Positions 33,950 through 45,321 are shown, counted from the stretch's first letter. The stretch is 64,000 nucleotides of DNA from an uncultured Prochlorococcus sp. (GCA_902537445.1 CACBBI010000001.1:52128-116127); one strand, 5' to 3'. Numbers and translations: made by a program. Notes: generated from the sequence alone by a model not told the origin.

Positions 33950-34612
33950 ATGGAAATCGTTATAAAAAACACTAAAAGTAAATATTTAGAAATTCTTTCT
34001 TTGTTAGATTTAGATAATATCCATGAAACTTTCAAAAGATTTTCTTCCATCAAGGAGCCTTTAGAAGCAAAAATTTTCGCTGTCAATGAGTCAATAAGTT
34101 CTCATCAGTTAACAAAATTAAAAAATCATTTTGACAAAATTAATATTGGTTCCTTATGCATTTACTCAAATAATAGAGATACGATTATAAGCGGAAAGTC
34201 ATTAAAAATAGATTCATCTTTTATAAAAGAGCAAGAGATTAAAAATAAGTTACTATTATTCAATTCAAAAAAGAAAGACGATATTCTTCACAAAGGAACA
34301 GTACGATCGGGTGAAAGAATATCTTCAAATGGAGACCTATGCATTATTGGAGACGTTAATCCAGGAGCAATAGTTTCCGCCAAGAAAAATATTTACGTTT
34401 GGGGCAAATTACTAGGGATCGCATTCGCAGGGAAAAGTGGAAATAAAAATGCCTCTATTGCATCACTTTATCTAAACCCTTTACAGTTAAGAATTGCAGA
34501 TGTGATAGCTATTGGACCAAAGGATAAGCCAAAAAATTGTTATCCAGAAATTGCAGTAATAGATAAACAAACGATAATTATCAAGCCACACCTAATCGAA
34601 AATAAAAATTAA
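33950..34612 (+). CDS. minC: Septum site-determining protein MinC
   Basis: VRSGERISSNGDLCIIGDVNPGAIVSAKKNIYVWGKLLGIAFAG; upstream of minDE. Confidence 0.95.
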   Translation: MEIVIKNTKSKYLEILSLLDLDNIHETFKRFSSIKEPLEAKIFAVNESISSHQLTKLKNHFDKINIGSLCIYSNNRDTIISGKSLKIDSSFIKEQEIKNKLLLFNSKKKDDILHKGTVRSGERISSNGDLCIIGDVNPGAIVSAKKNIYVWGKLLGIAFAGKSGNKNASIASLYLNPLQLRIADVIAIGPKDKPKNCYPEIAVIDKQTIIIKPHLIENKN

Positions 34613-34723
34613 TCAATAATTTGCAATAAATTAATTCAAACTATATAAATTTAAGAATTACTTAATCTTTAAAATATTTAACTTTCCGCAAGTGGCTTTA
34701 TTATTTGTAAAATCTTTAAAATC

Positions 34724-35539
34724 GTGGGGAAGAATACTCGCACAATATTAATTTGTTCAGGCAAAGGAGGGGTTGGTAAAACAACTTTAACTGCAAACCT
34801 AGGCATAGCACTTGCTAATAGCGGAGCAACAACTGCTGTATTAGATGCTGATTTTGGCTTAAGAAATTTAGATCTTCTTCTAGGATTAGAAAATCGCATC
34901 ATTTATACAGCTCAAGATGTTCTAGACAAGAATTGTCGTCTTGACCAAGCATTGGTTAGACATAAAAAAGAACCTAATCTTGCTCTTCTACCTGCTGGAG
35001 ATCCAAGGATGTTGGATTGGATGAAGCCCGAAGATATGAAAAAAATTAGTGAGCTGCTTAGTGAGAACTTTGACTTTGTCTTAGTAGATTGTCCTGCTGG
35101 TGTAGAAGATGGCTTTAAAAATGCTCTTGCTGCCTGTAAGGAAGCTATTGTTGTTACTAACCCGGAATTATCTGCAGTGCGGGATGCAGACAGAGTGATA
35201 GGGATTCTTAATACTTCAGATATTGAGCCTATCCAACTTGTAATCAATAGAGTTCGTCCTAACATGATGGCTAGTCAAGAAATGTTATCTATCGAAGATG
35301 TTCAAGGGATCCTTTCTTTGCCTTTGTTAGGTATTGTTTTAGAAGATGAACAGGTAATAATAAGTACAAATAGAGGAGAGCCCCTGACACTGTCAGATGG
35401 TAGATCTCCTGCAAAAAAATGTTATTTAAATGTTTCTCAAAGACTTACAAATAAAGAAGTACCAATTATCGATCCCAAAAAAGAAGGCAAAAGTCTTAAA
35501 GATAAATTCATGAGATTAATGCAAACAAAGGTTTTTTAA
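34724..35539 (+). CDS. minD: Septum site-determining ATPase MinD
   Basis: [19 protein letters not shown] deviant Walker A; GTG start. Confidence 0.97.
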   Translation: MGKNTRTILICSGKGGVGKTTLTANLGIALANSGATTAVLDADFGLRNLDLLLGLENRIIYTAQDVLDKNCRLDQALVRHKKEPNLALLPAGDPRMLDWMKPEDMKKISELLSENFDFVLVDCPAGVEDGFKNALAACKEAIVVTNPELSAVRDADRVIGILNTSDIEPIQLVINRVRPNMMASQEMLSIEDVQGILSLPLLGIVLEDEQVIISTNRGEPLTLSDGRSPAKKCYLNVSQRLTNKEVPIIDPKKEGKSLKDKFMRLMQTKVF

Positions 35540-35540
35540 A

Positions 35541-35867
35541 ATGATGACTCTCAGAGATCTTATAAATAAATTACTAGGCAGAGAAACGTCTAGTGCAAAT
35601 ACAGCTAGAGAAAGATTACAACTTGTACTCGCTCATGACAGAGTTGATATGAGTTCCTTAACAACTGATCTTTTAGATAAAATGAGGAAAGAGATTCTTG
35701 ATGTTGTTGCTAAATATGTTGAAATTGATTTTGATGAGGTGGCCGTAAGTTTAGAGACTGAGGATAGAATGACTGCATTAGTTGCAAATTTACCAATCAA
35801 AAGAACTATTTCAGGAGAAATAAAATTCAAAAAAACTGATAAAGCTAATAAAGATATCAAAAAGTAA
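35541..35867 (+). CDS. minE: Cell division topological specificity factor MinE
   Basis: [13 protein letters not shown]; downstream of minD. Confidence 0.96.
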   Translation: MMTLRDLINKLLGRETSSANTARERLQLVLAHDRVDMSSLTTDLLDKMRKEILDVVAKYVEIDFDEVAVSLETEDRMTALVANLPIKRTISGEIKFKKTDKANKDIKK

Positions 35868-35932
35868 TAAATTTAAAAAAAGCTATAAAAATACTGATAA
35901 TTGACCCTTCCTAATTGTAAGATGAAGAGATT

Positions 35933-36004
35933 GCCGGCTTAGCTCAGCGGTAGAGCAGCGCTTTTGTAAAGCGAAGGTCATCAGTTCAAATCTGTTAGCC
36001 GGCA
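35933..36004 (+). tRNA. tRNA-Thr (TGT)
   Basis: GCCGGCTTAGCTCAGCGG…CTTTTGTAAAG…GTTCAAATC…AGCCGGCA, 72 nt. Confidence 0.96.
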
Positions 36005-36015
36005 TTTTGATTTAT

Positions 36016-36183
36016 TTAATTCTGTTCAATATTCTTTGCTGAAAATAAAAAGACTAAAACTATCAGAGCAATGATAGGAAACAATCTTATTTCGAGAACA
36101 TACTCTAAAAAAGATGCAAGGGGTTCAAATACCCAATAAGTAAAAAATTGAATTAATAGAACAAAAAATAATAATAAAAACAT
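36016..36183 (-). CDS. Small hypothetical membrane protein (55 aa)
   Basis: Manual ORF MFLLLFFVLLIQFFTYWVFEPLASFLEYVLEIRLFPIIALIVLVFLFSAKNIEQN. Confidence 0.6.
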   Translation of the reverse strand: MFLLLFFVLLIQFFTYWVFEPLASFLEYVLEIRLFPIIALIVLVFLFSAKNIEQN

Positions 36184-36764
36184 TAATACAATTCCCTAAC
36201 TAATACTTCTCCTTCTCTAATCAGTCTCCAATCTCCACTTTTCTTCCAAAATATAATGGTACTAGCTTTTCCACTTCTTTTTCCCCAGGGGATTGGGCCC
36301 AAAATTTTTAAGGAAGGGAAGTCTTGAGCTATACCTTTAACTGTATTTGATCCTTTAAAACCTGAAATATTTGCACTTGAAGTTAACAAAGGGCCTGTTT
36401 CTCGCATGAGAGATTGAGCCATATATGAATTTGGAATCCTCAAACCAAGAGTAAAATCATTGCTTGTGAGATTTGTAGTCTGCTTTTCTGAAGCAGGAAT
36501 AACCATTGTCAGAGCTCCAGGCCAATATTTTGAAGCTATATTTTCGTAATCTTCTTTAGCTGATTCGTGAACATAATCGATTAATTGTTTGTATTCTGAT
36601 CCCATAAGAATTAAGGGTTTGTCTCTATCTCTTTTTTTAAACTTATAAATAGTATTTGAAAATTTTGGCAAGCATCCAATTGCAGGTAATGTATCAGTTG
36701 GGAAAATTATAGGTAAACCACTTTTAAGAGTCTCCAAAGCGGATTTGCGGTCTACTAAATTCAT
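36183..36764 (-). CDS. Sua5/YciO/YrdC threonylcarbamoyl-AMP synthase-like protein
   Basis: FPTDTLPAIGC, KKRDRDKPL, RIPNS, TSSANISG. Confidence 0.92.
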   Translation of the reverse strand: MNLVDRKSALETLKSGLPIIFPTDTLPAIGCLPKFSNTIYKFKKRDRDKPLILMGSEYKQLIDYVHESAKEDYENIASKYWPGALTMVIPASEKQTTNLTSNDFTLGLRIPNSYMAQSLMRETGPLLTSSANISGFKGSNTVKGIAQDFPSLKILGPIPWGKRSGKASTIIFWKKSGDWRLIREGEVLVRELY

Positions 36765-36787
36765 TTAGATTATGAACATATAATAAT

Positions 36788-37657
36788 TTATTTATATCTT
36801 CCAATGGTAAACCTACCAATACCTGAGAGATCTTTCACAATTTCTATTGATGTAAATTTATTTTTAATAAGTAGTTGTTTTACTTTTTCACATTGATCAA
36901 AATGATTCTCTAAAATTAGCCATCCCTTTTCTTTTAAGAATAATGGTGCTTTTTGTATTATTTCCCTAATATGTTTTAAACCATCTTCGCCGCCTAATAA
37001 AGCAACTTTAGGTTCGAAATTTTTAACTTCTTTGGGTAATTTTTCATAAGTGTCTTTTGGAATATATGGCGGATTTGAAACAGCGAGGTCTATTTTTCCT
37101 TTATAACCTTCAAGAGGTGACCACCAATTTCCACAATAAAATTTCAAATTTGATTTTTTAGAAGAATTTTTATAATTTTTAGTGGCTATTTCTAATGCAT
37201 CTTGATCTATATCAGTTGCCACTAAGTCACTAAATGGATAAGCCAATGCCAAAGCAATACTTATAGCGCCTGAGCCAGTTCCTAATTCAGCAAAAAATAA
37301 TTTTTCTGACTTCTTTCGAAATATATTGAAGACAATATCAACTATGATCTCTGTTTCTGGTCTGGGAATGAGTACTTTATTTGTAACTTTTAATTTTAAG
37401 TCTCTCCAAAAAGTTATTCCACAAAGGTATTGAATTGGGCAAGATTTCAGTAAATGATCGTCCCAAACAGATTCTAAAAATTCTAAGTTTTTTTTTATAT
37501 GTAAGTTTCCCTCAGGATTTATACTTATCAAATTTAGATCACTAGTCGATATACCGCCTACAGAATCAAGTAAAAGATTAAGAGATTGATGATCTCCCCC
37601 CTTAGAAAGTTGTGTTTTTTTCCAAAATAAAAATTCTTTTACAGAAATGCTAAGCAT
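36788..37657 (-). CDS. prmC: Release factor glutamine methyltransferase
   Basis: LIPRPETEIIVD, ELGTGSGAISIALA, VSNPPYIP. Confidence 0.96.
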   Translation of the reverse strand: MLSISVKEFLFWKKTQLSKGGDHQSLNLLLDSVGGISTSDLNLISINPEGNLHIKKNLEFLESVWDDHLLKSCPIQYLCGITFWRDLKLKVTNKVLIPRPETEIIVDIVFNIFRKKSEKLFFAELGTGSGAISIALALAYPFSDLVATDIDQDALEIATKNYKNSSKKSNLKFYCGNWWSPLEGYKGKIDLAVSNPPYIPKDTYEKLPKEVKNFEPKVALLGGEDGLKHIREIIQKAPLFLKEKGWLILENHFDQCEKVKQLLIKNKFTSIEIVKDLSGIGRFTIGRYK

Positions 37658-37668
37658 TTATAAAAGCT

Positions 37669-37821
37669 TTAGCGTTTTGGGCCAAGCTTACCTTTACCAG
37701 ATTCTGAGTAGAAGCTTGATTTTTCGCCATCTTGAGTAGAAATAAATAAACCTATAAGGAATATTGTTGGCACCCCTACAAATAAAAGGCTAGCTACGAA
37801 TCCGAAATTAGTTGTTTCCAT
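37669..37821 (-). CDS. psbM: Photosystem II protein M
   Basis: Manual ORF METTNFGFVASLLFVGVPTIFLIGLFISTQDGEKSSFYSESGKGKLGPKR. Confidence 0.93.
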   Translation of the reverse strand: METTNFGFVASLLFVGVPTIFLIGLFISTQDGEKSSFYSESGKGKLGPKR

Positions 37822-37923
37822 TTAGTGGACAGTTCTATTAGGTATTAAGACTATAGACATATAACTTGAAATAAAGTGGAAAAATAAACAAATTTTTATC
37901 AACTAATTAACAGTCTTAAACAA

Positions 37924-38286
37924 TTAGCGAGGTAATTTTTTATTTTCGCTATTTTTTTTAAGTTCTTCTAAATTTGAAGGTGGAGATTGTGGTTTTGTTA
38001 AAATGACAGTAGAGGATTTTACTAATGTTTGGCATGCAAGTCGCCAATTTTCAGGTCTATTTTGAAGTTTTTCTTCTTCAACTGATGTAAGAGGGCTTAA
38101 AGAATTTTTGCTACCTCCCTCAACTGAAACAAAACAAGTACTGCATTGCCCTGCTCCGCCACAATTTCCTAAAATCCCTTTTAATCCATAAAGTTGTAAG
38201 TTCTCTTTCATTACTAGTTCCCTTAAATTTTCACCAGGATTGCATTGAACCTCTAAATCCTCACGGATGAATCTAATAGTTGCCAT
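37924..38286 (-). CDS. 2Fe-2S ferredoxin
   Basis: GNCGGAGQCSTCFVSVEGG…RLACQTLV cysteine motif. Confidence 0.93.
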   Translation of the reverse strand: MATIRFIREDLEVQCNPGENLRELVMKENLQLYGLKGILGNCGGAGQCSTCFVSVEGGSKNSLSPLTSVEEEKLQNRPENWRLACQTLVKSSTVILTKPQSPPSNLEELKKNSENKKLPR

Positions 38287-38508
38287 TTTTTTAGTTATTT
38301 TTCTTATTTTGGCGTTTTACTTTGAGAATTGTGACCAAAATATTAACAATTTTTTGTCAAAAATTCCTTGAAAACTCAGTAATACAAATTAATTTACCCA
38401 ATTTTTGCAAGAAAATAAATTTATTTACAAAAATCCCTGAAAGACTAAAAAACCCTTACTATCGTGATGTTTAGCTGTTTATTCAGCATAGTTACTAGAA
38501 ATTAACCG

Positions 38509-40032
38509 ATGGGATTGCCTTGGTATCGAGTTCACACAGTAGTTATTAATGACCCAGGTCGACTACTTGCTGTGCATCTTATGCATACTGCATTATTAGC
38601 CGGCTGGGCCGGTTCTATGGCTCTTTATGAATTAGCCATTTTTGATCCTTCTGATGCTGTTCTCAATCCAATGTGGAGACAGGGAATGTACGTTATGCCA
38701 TTTATGGCAAGGCTTGGTATTACAAGTAGTTGGAACGGATGGGATATTACAGGTGCTACAGGAGTTGACCCCGGATTCTGGAGTTTTGAAGGGGTTGCAG
38801 CAGCACACATAGTATTTAGTGGATTATTAATGTTGGCCTCAATTTGGCACTGGACATATTGGGACTTAGATTTATGGGAAGATTCAAGAACTGGTGAACC
38901 TGCTCTTGATCTGCCAAGAATATTTGGAATTCATCTTCTTCTAGCTGGACTCACATGCTTTGGCTTTGGAGCTTTTCATTGCGCTAACGTAGGAATTTGG
39001 GTTTCTGATCCTTATGGTTTAACTGGCCATGTAGAGCCTGTTGCTCCTTCCTGGGGTGTAGATGGTTTTAACCCCTTTAATCCAGGAGGGATAGTTGCAA
39101 ATCATATCGCAGCGGGACTAATGGGGATTATTGGTGGTATTTTTCACATCACTAATAGACCAGGGGAAAGACTTTATAGAGCATTAAAACTTGGAAGTCT
39201 TGAAGGAGTTCTAGCTAGTGCACTAGCTGCTGTTTTATTTGTCTCTTTCGTTGTTGCAGGAACAATGTGGTATGGTTCAGCCACAACTCCAGTCGAATTA
39301 TTCGGTCCTACTAGATATCAATGGGACTCTGGCTATTTCAAAACTGAAATTAATAGAAGGGTTCAAGCTGCTATAGATGATGGTGCCACTAAAGAAGAGG
39401 CATATGCATCTATTCCTGAGAAATTAGCCTTCTACGACTATGTTGGAAATAGTCCTGCTAAAGGAGGATTATTCAGAGTCGGAGCTCTTGTTAATGGTGA
39501 TGGTTTACCAACAGGTTGGCAAGGTCACATTGCATTCCAAGACAAGGAAGGAAATGAATTAGAAGTTAGAAGAATACCTAATTTCTTTGAAAACTTCCCA
39601 GTTATACTTGAAGATAAAGAAGGTAATGTAAGAGCAGATATTCCATTTAGAAGAGCTGAAGCGAAGTATTCATTTGAGCAAACTGGCATTACAGCAACTA
39701 TTTATGGAGGAGACTTAAATGGTCAAACATTTACTGATCCTGCAGTAGTAAAAAGATTAGCTAGAAAAGCGCAGCTTGGAGAAGCATTCAAGTTCGACAG
39801 AGAGACATATAAATCTGATGGTGTATTCCGAAGCTCCCCAAGAGCATGGTTTACATATGCACATCTATGTTTCGGATTGCTATTCTTGTTTGGCCACTGG
39901 TGGCATGCTTCAAGAACTCTTTACAGAAATTCATTCGCTGGAATTGACGCTGAGATTGGTGACCAAGTTGAATTTGGTTTATTCAAGAAGCTTGGTGACG
40001 AATCCACTAGAAGAATCCCAGGAAGGGTTTAA
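38509..40032 (+). CDS. psbB: Photosystem II CP47 chlorophyll apoprotein
   Basis: [49 protein letters not shown]. Confidence 0.99.
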   Translation: MGLPWYRVHTVVINDPGRLLAVHLMHTALLAGWAGSMALYELAIFDPSDAVLNPMWRQGMYVMPFMARLGITSSWNGWDITGATGVDPGFWSFEGVAAAHIVFSGLLMLASIWHWTYWDLDLWEDSRTGEPALDLPRIFGIHLLLAGLTCFGFGAFHCANVGIWVSDPYGLTGHVEPVAPSWGVDGFNPFNPGGIVANHIAAGLMGIIGGIFHITNRPGERLYRALKLGSLEGVLASALAAVLFVSFVVAGTMWYGSATTPVELFGPTRYQWDSGYFKTEINRRVQAAIDDGATKEEAYASIPEKLAFYDYVGNSPAKGGLFRVGALVNGDGLPTGWQGHIAFQDKEGNELEVRRIPNFFENFPVILEDKEGNVRADIPFRRAEAKYSFEQTGITATIYGGDLNGQTFTDPAVVKRLARKAQLGEAFKFDRETYKSDGVFRSSPRAWFTYAHLCFGLLFLFGHWWHASRTLYRNSFAGIDAEIGDQVEFGLFKKLGDESTRRIPGRV

Positions 40033-40055
40033 CCTAAACTTTATTACTTAATCTT

Positions 40056-40154
40056 ATGGAAGCTTTTGCTTACGTTCTTATTTTAACTCTCGCAGTTGTT
40101 ACCTTATTCTTTGCTGTAGCATTTAGAGATCCTCCTAAATTTGATAAAAAATGA
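40056..40154 (+). CDS. psbT: Photosystem II protein T
   Basis: Manual [35 protein letters not shown]. Confidence 0.95.
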   Translation: MEAFAYVLILTLAVVTLFFAVAFRDPPKFDKK

Positions 40155-40159
40155 ACTTA

Positions 40160-40196
40160 TAAAAAGACCTCTTTATGAAGAGGTCTTTTTATTTTA
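40160..40196 (+). terminator. AAAAAGACCTCTTtatgAAGAGGTCTTTTT terminator after psbT
   Basis: Perfect stem plus T tract. Confidence 0.9.
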
Positions 40197-40254
40197 CTTT
40201 TCATAATTGGCATATTACTCTACTATTGGAGTTAAAGTTCATCTTATTCCCTAC

Positions 40255-40734
40255 ATGCAGTGTCCGACCTGTCAAAACACAGATAGCAGAGTTTTGGAAT
40301 CAAGATCTGCTGATAGTGGCAAAAGTGTTCGGAGAAGAAGAGAGTGCTTAAATTGCAGTTTTAGATTTACAACTTATGAAAGAGTGGAATCAATGCCAGT
40401 CTCAGTTATAAAGAAAGACGGTTGCAGAGAATTATTTGATAAACAAAAATTATTTACTGGTATTTCAAGAGCATGCGAAAAGACCAACTTCAGTAGTGAA
40501 GCAATTATTAATTTCGTAGATGGAATTGAATCACAAATCGTTCAAGACTCTAATAAAGATATTAAATCTTCACAAATCGGAGAATTAATACTTAAAAATC
40601 TTAGGAAAGAAAATGAAGTCGCCTATATAAGATTCGCCTCAGTTTACAGAAAATTTAATGGAGTAAAAGATTTTATTTCTACTCTTGAATCTCTAAAGGG
40701 AAGTTCAAAAAACCAATTAGCTTCAATTTCATAA
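40255..40734 (+). CDS. nrdR: Transcriptional repressor NrdR
   Basis: [45 protein letters not shown]; internal ATG chosen. Confidence 0.96.
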   Translation: MQCPTCQNTDSRVLESRSADSGKSVRRRRECLNCSFRFTTYERVESMPVSVIKKDGCRELFDKQKLFTGISRACEKTNFSSEAIINFVDGIESQIVQDSNKDIKSSQIGELILKNLRKENEVAYIRFASVYRKFNGVKDFISTLESLKGSSKNQLASIS

Positions 40735-40843
40735 AATTCAGCATCTTAAAGTGTAGAATACATATCACAAATGTTTTTTGCTATTGGTTTGCAGGCTAGT
40801 AGCATTCCTTTCTAACTACCTTAGGTAGTCTGCGATACATCAA

Positions 40844-41935
40844 ATGAACGAAAATTCTTCCCAAACTATAAAAGAACTTTCTGAGGATCAAGAAATTAAA
40901 AATTCGTCTGAGTTAGATAATGATTCAGCATCTCAAAATGAGGAAGATTTATCATTCGAGAAGAGCGATATACCTTCAGCAGATTCTTCCTCTAGCAGAA
41001 CAAATGCAGATTTTGACAACGCAGGGTTCACACAAGAAGAATTCGCATCACTTTTGGGTAAGTATGACTATAATTTCAAACCTGGCGATCTGGTTAAAGG
41101 TACCGTTTTTGCTCTAGAGCCAAAAGGGGCCATGATAGATATAGGGGCAAAAACAGCTGCTTTTATGCCAGTTCAGGAGGTCTCAATCAATAGAGTTGAA
41201 GGACTTAATGATGTTTTACAACCTTCAGAAAGTAGAGAATTTTTCATAATGAGCGAGGAAAATGAAGATGGCCAATTAGCTCTCTCCATTAGAAGAATTG
41301 AATATCAGAGGGCATGGGAAAGGGTTAGACAACTCCAAAAAGAGGATGCAACTATATATTCTGAAGTTTTCGCAACAAACAGAGGCGGAGCTCTTGTTAG
41401 GGTAGAAGGCTTGAGAGGTTTTATCCCAGGCTCTCATATAAGTGCTCGAAAAATTAAAGATGACTTAGAAGGTGAATATTTACCTCTAAAATTTCTTGAA
41501 GTTGATGAAGAGAGAAATAGATTAGTACTAAGTCATAGAAGAGCTTTGGTTGAGAAAAAAATGAACCGACTTGAGGTAGGCGAAGTTGTTGTTGGTTCTG
41601 TAAAAGGTATTAAACCTTATGGAGCCTTTATTGATATTGGTGGAGTTAGTGGTCTATTACACATTTCTGAGATTAGTCATGAACATATTGAGACTCCTCA
41701 TAATGTTTTAAATGTAAATGACCAAATGAAAGTTATGATAATCGACCTTGATTCAGAAAGAGGACGAATTTCATTATCTACTAAAGCACTTGAACCTGAA
41801 CCAGGCGATATGCTTACGGATCCTCAAAAAGTTTTTAGTAAAGCTGAAGAAATGGCTGCAAAATACAAACAAATGTTATTTGAACAAACTGACGATAATG
41901 AAGAAATCACCACAGCGTCAGCTGAAACAGTATAA
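40844..41935 (+). CDS. rpsA: 30S ribosomal protein S1
   Basis: Three S1-motif repeats (GDLVKGTVFALEPKGAMIDIG…, VGSVKGIKPYGAFIDIGGVSGLLHISE). Confidence 0.95.
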   Translation: MNENSSQTIKELSEDQEIKNSSELDNDSASQNEEDLSFEKSDIPSADSSSSRTNADFDNAGFTQEEFASLLGKYDYNFKPGDLVKGTVFALEPKGAMIDIGAKTAAFMPVQEVSINRVEGLNDVLQPSESREFFIMSEENEDGQLALSIRRIEYQRAWERVRQLQKEDATIYSEVFATNRGGALVRVEGLRGFIPGSHISARKIKDDLEGEYLPLKFLEVDEERNRLVLSHRRALVEKKMNRLEVGEVVVGSVKGIKPYGAFIDIGGVSGLLHISEISHEHIETPHNVLNVNDQMKVMIIDLDSERGRISLSTKALEPEPGDMLTDPQKVFSKAEEMAAKYKQMLFEQTDDNEEITTASAETV

Positions 41936-42072
41936 ATTTACTTATTTATTTTGTGTACGAATATCAGAAATAAAGCCTCATTATTCTTGTACGAGTATTA
42001 TTTAATTTACAATAATTGATTTGTAACGATAATTTAATTTAGGATAAATTCTAATTTCAAAATTATTTGTAA

Positions 42073-43314
42073 ATGAGTGATTTCATTTTCACTTCGGAAT
42101 CCGTTACTGAAGGTCATCCTGACAAAATATGTGATCAAATTAGTGATGCTGTTTTAGATGCTTTATTGACAGAAGATCCAGAAAGCAGAGTTGCATGCGA
42201 AACTGTAGTTAATACGGGTCTTTGTTTACTTACTGGAGAAATAACTTCAAAAGCAAAAGTCGACTACATAAAACTTGTTAGAAATGTAATTAAAGAAATT
42301 GGATATGAAGGCTATAGAGCAGGTGGTTTTGACGCAAATAGTTGTGCTGTTTTAGTAGCACTTGACGAACAATCGCCGGATATTTCTCAAGGAGTAAACG
42401 AAGCGGATGATGCTAACGATGATTTGGAAGATAATACCGGAGCTGGAGACCAAGGCATAATGTTTGGCTATGCATGCGATGAGACTCCTGAATTAATGCC
42501 CTTACCAATTAGCTTGGCACATAGATTAGCCATTCAACTTGCCAAAGTAAGGCATGAAGAGGTCCTTAAGTATCTGCTCCCTGATGGTAAGACTCAAGTA
42601 AGCATTGATTACGAAAAAGGGTTACCAGTCTCAATTAATACGATTTTAATTTCAACTCAACATAATCCTGAGATTGATGGAACAACAAATGAAGAAGAAA
42701 TTCGTCAAAAAATAAAAGATGATTTATGGACGCATGTTGTAATTCCTGCAACTGAAGATTTAGAAATCAAACCAAACATCAGCAAGACAAGGTTTCTAGT
42801 AAACCCCACGGGAAAATTTGTTGTAGGGGGGCCTCAAGGAGATGCAGGGCTAACTGGCAGAAAAATTATTGTAGATACTTATGGTGGATATGCAAGACAC
42901 GGAGGAGGAGCATTTTCTGGTAAAGACCCCACAAAAGTAGATAGATCAGCCGCTTATGCAGCACGTTATGTAGCTAAAAGCATAGTTAAGGCAAAATTGG
43001 CCAAAAAAGCAGAAGTACAATTAAGTTATGCAATTGGAGTAGCAAAACCAATTTCCATTCTCGTGGAAACTTTTGATACAGGTTTTATTTCACAAGCTAA
43101 TTTGACTGAGCTAATTAAAGAGCACTTTGATTTAAGACCCGCAGCAATAATAAAAGAATTTAACTTAAGAAATCTACCAAAAAAAATGGGAGGTAAATTT
43201 TTTCAAAAGACTGCTTCCTATGGACATTTTGGCAGGAGAGATCTTGAGCTCCCTTGGGAAAATGTAGAAGAAAAAGCAGCCCAATTAGCAGAAGCTTCCA
43301 AAATCTTTTTATAA
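42073..43314 (+). CDS. metK: S-adenosylmethionine synthase
   Basis: [37 protein letters not shown]. Confidence 0.99.
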   Translation: MSDFIFTSESVTEGHPDKICDQISDAVLDALLTEDPESRVACETVVNTGLCLLTGEITSKAKVDYIKLVRNVIKEIGYEGYRAGGFDANSCAVLVALDEQSPDISQGVNEADDANDDLEDNTGAGDQGIMFGYACDETPELMPLPISLAHRLAIQLAKVRHEEVLKYLLPDGKTQVSIDYEKGLPVSINTILISTQHNPEIDGTTNEEEIRQKIKDDLWTHVVIPATEDLEIKPNISKTRFLVNPTGKFVVGGPQGDAGLTGRKIIVDTYGGYARHGGGAFSGKDPTKVDRSAAYAARYVAKSIVKAKLAKKAEVQLSYAIGVAKPISILVETFDTGFISQANLTELIKEHFDLRPAAIIKEFNLRNLPKKMGGKFFQKTASYGHFGRRDLELPWENVEEKAAQLAEASKIFL

Positions 43315-43325
43315 AATATTTTTCT

Positions 43326-44555
43326 ATGCCTGATAATTTTTATGGAGGGTTAGATTTTGGAACCAGTAGTGCAAGAATATCAATAATTAATCTTCATAAG
43401 GAATTAGTATATTCCAATTCAGTTCCTTATTCATACAGCTTTAAAAATCCAAATTCTTGGATCAATTCCTGTGAAAATCTCTTAGTTAATTTACCTATTG
43501 AGGTAAAAATTAACCTTAATAAATTAGCTATCTCCGGCACCTCAGGAACTTTAACAGCATCAAATTTGCAAGGAGAACCGATAGGAGAAGCAATACCTTA
43601 TGACCAAGCATGTAATGAAGATAAGATCCGTCTTGAATCACTAACTTCGGAAGGAGATCATCTGCGAACTCCATACAGTAGTCTTGCTAAAGCATTAAAA
43701 CTAATAGATAAATATGGGACAAATATACTTTTACGACATCAATCTGATTGGATCACTGGTTGGTTTTTAAAAGATTGGACTCATGGAGAAGAAGTTAATA
43801 ATCTAAAACTTGGTTGGGATCTAAAAAAAGAATCATGGCCAAATAGCTATCTCAATACTTCATGGCAAAAATGCCTCCCTCAAATAATAAAAAGTGGAAA
43901 AATTATTGGACAAGTGAATTTTGATTTAGCAGAGAAATTTAAATTGAATAAGAAATTAATATTAATCTCAGGCACCACTGACTCTAATGCAAGTGTAATA
44001 GCTGCAGGTTTAGGTAAAGAAGATGGTCTCACAGTTTTAGGAAAAACTATTATTGTTAAAAAAGTTATTGATAACCCTATAAAAAAACAAGGGATTACAA
44101 ACCATAGAGTAAACGGCGATTGGATATGTGGAGGAGCATCAAACGCAGGTTGGGGTATCTTGTCTCAGTTCTTTTCTGATTTAGAAATAAAAGAGCTCAG
44201 TCGACAAATAAATCCATCAAAAAACACTTCTTTAAATCTTTTCCCTCTTAATAGTAAAGGAGAGAGATTTCCTGTTAATAATTCTAATTTAGAGCCGATA
44301 CTTGGTCCAAGGCCAGTAAGCGACTCACTTTATTTACATGCATTATTCGAGGGGCTAGCTAAGATCGAATTGAAAGGATGGGAAAAACTAGGAGCACTAA
44401 CAGGTTCACTTCCAAAAAAAATTATTACTATTGGTAGAGGTTCAGGAAACCCTCAGTGGAGAAAAATAAGGGAAAAAATTATCAATATACCTATAGTTTC
44501 ATGTAAAAAAAATACTTCATTTGGTACTGCCTTGTTAGCGATTAAGTCAAAATAA
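43326..44555 (+). CDS. FGGY-family carbohydrate kinase (possibly D-ribulose kinase-like)
   Basis: GGLDFGTSSARISIINL, AISGTSGTL, GASNAGWGILSQFF; start at MPDNF. Confidence 0.85.
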   Translation: MPDNFYGGLDFGTSSARISIINLHKELVYSNSVPYSYSFKNPNSWINSCENLLVNLPIEVKINLNKLAISGTSGTLTASNLQGEPIGEAIPYDQACNEDKIRLESLTSEGDHLRTPYSSLAKALKLIDKYGTNILLRHQSDWITGWFLKDWTHGEEVNNLKLGWDLKKESWPNSYLNTSWQKCLPQIIKSGKIIGQVNFDLAEKFKLNKKLILISGTTDSNASVIAAGLGKEDGLTVLGKTIIVKKVIDNPIKKQGITNHRVNGDWICGGASNAGWGILSQFFSDLEIKELSRQINPSKNTSLNLFPLNSKGERFPVNNSNLEPILGPRPVSDSLYLHALFEGLAKIELKGWEKLGALTGSLPKKIITIGRGSGNPQWRKIREKIINIPIVSCKKNTSFGTALLAIKSK

Positions 44556-44645
44556 AATTTTTTTGGATATTTGATGAAGATATAAAATTTTTAACTAAAA
44601 GGGTTTCACAAACTACACATCTTAATTTAGAGTATATAGGTTAGA

Positions 44646-44718
44646 GCCGGGATAGCTCAGTTGGTAGAGCAGGCGACTGAAAATCGCCGTGTCCCCAGTT
44701 CAAATCTGGGTCCTGGCA
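44646..44718 (+). tRNA. tRNA-Phe (GAA)
   Basis: GCCGGGATAGCTCAGTTGG…GACTGAAAATC…CCCAGTTCAAATCTGGG…CCTGGCA, 73 nt. Confidence 0.97.
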
Positions 44719-44725
44719 CCTTTAA
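44697..44725 (+). repeat. Left att-like direct repeat within the tRNA-Phe 3' end
   Basis: Identical to 47753-47781. Confidence 0.95.
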
Positions 44726-44734
44726 TATAAGGTT

Positions 44735-44763
44735 AAAAATGCACCTGCAAGGGTGCTTTTTTA
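44735..44763 (+). terminator. Terminator directly after tRNA-Phe, inside the element (GCACCtgcaagGGTGCTTTTTT)
   Basis: 5-bp GC-rich stem extended by A/T tract. Confidence 0.65.
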
Positions 44764-44857
44764 ATGCTTTAAAGTCAGCTGTAGCAACCACTATGGGTAT
44801 GTTAGACCATGTCGCTCATAAAGGGAAAATAAGGCTAATAAAGGCTACAATTTTTGA

Positions 44858-44875
44858 TATGTAAGTGGTATGTAA
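44858..44875 (+). repeat. Subterminal repeat TATGTAAGTGGTATGTAA (left copy)
   Basis: Identical 18-mer at 47646-47663. Confidence 0.9.
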
Positions 44876-44961
44876 ATTTGCCCCCTTTGTGAATCCCCAG
44901 AACTTTTACTCCAAAAAATGAGGAAGTCACTAAACTAATCAAAAAAGTCAATCTCAACAAT

Positions 44962-45162
44962 ATGAAATTAATATATTTCCTTTTAGCGGCTCATATTATA
45001 AATCCATTAATTGCTTGTGAAAATAGTGACTATAACCCAGATGGAGATTATTTTTTTTATGAAGAATGCTTACACAAAAATAGAGGTAAATTCACAGAAG
45101 AATTAAATGCTAAGTGTACAAAATATGCAAAAGAAAAATTAAAAAAATTAATTTCTAAGTAG
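44962..45162 (+). CDS. Hypothetical exported protein (66 aa), element cargo
   Basis: Signal-peptide-like MKLIYFLLAAHIINPLIAC; three Cys residues. Confidence 0.65.
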   Translation: MKLIYFLLAAHIINPLIACENSDYNPDGDYFFYEECLHKNRGKFTEELNAKCTKYAKEKLKKLISK

Positions 45163-45321
45163 TTTAAAGTTTTTTAAATATTTTATAATTAATTCCTCTC
45201 TCTAAAGAACTACAAATTCTCAAAAATATATAATCCCAAATTACTTCCACAATGTTAAGAATATAACTTTTCATAAATGCAATATCTTCAACTTGAGTTT
45301 ATTATTCACAAAAAAGAACTT

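Noticed and set aside
34678-35860. Minus-strand ORFs 34678-34902, 34912-35265 and 35633-35860
   Set aside because: Antisense shadows of minD/minE.
35933-36004. tRNA-Thr as a second integration site
   Set aside because: Flanking genes are core-like (minE, Sua5-like) and no displaced 3' repeat of this tRNA was seen in the window.
40920-42005. Plus-strand ORFs 40920-41117 and 41748-42005
   Set aside because: Out-of-frame overlaps with rpsA, low-complexity translations.
41936-42072. Possible SAM riboswitch upstream of metK
   Set aside because: No recognisable SAM-I/II/IV core or terminator/antiterminator structure; only weak repeated TTGTACGA-TAT words.
44661-44864. ORF track CDS starting inside tRNA-Phe
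   Set aside because: Overlaps tRNA-Phe and the adjacent terminator; no recognisable protein features.
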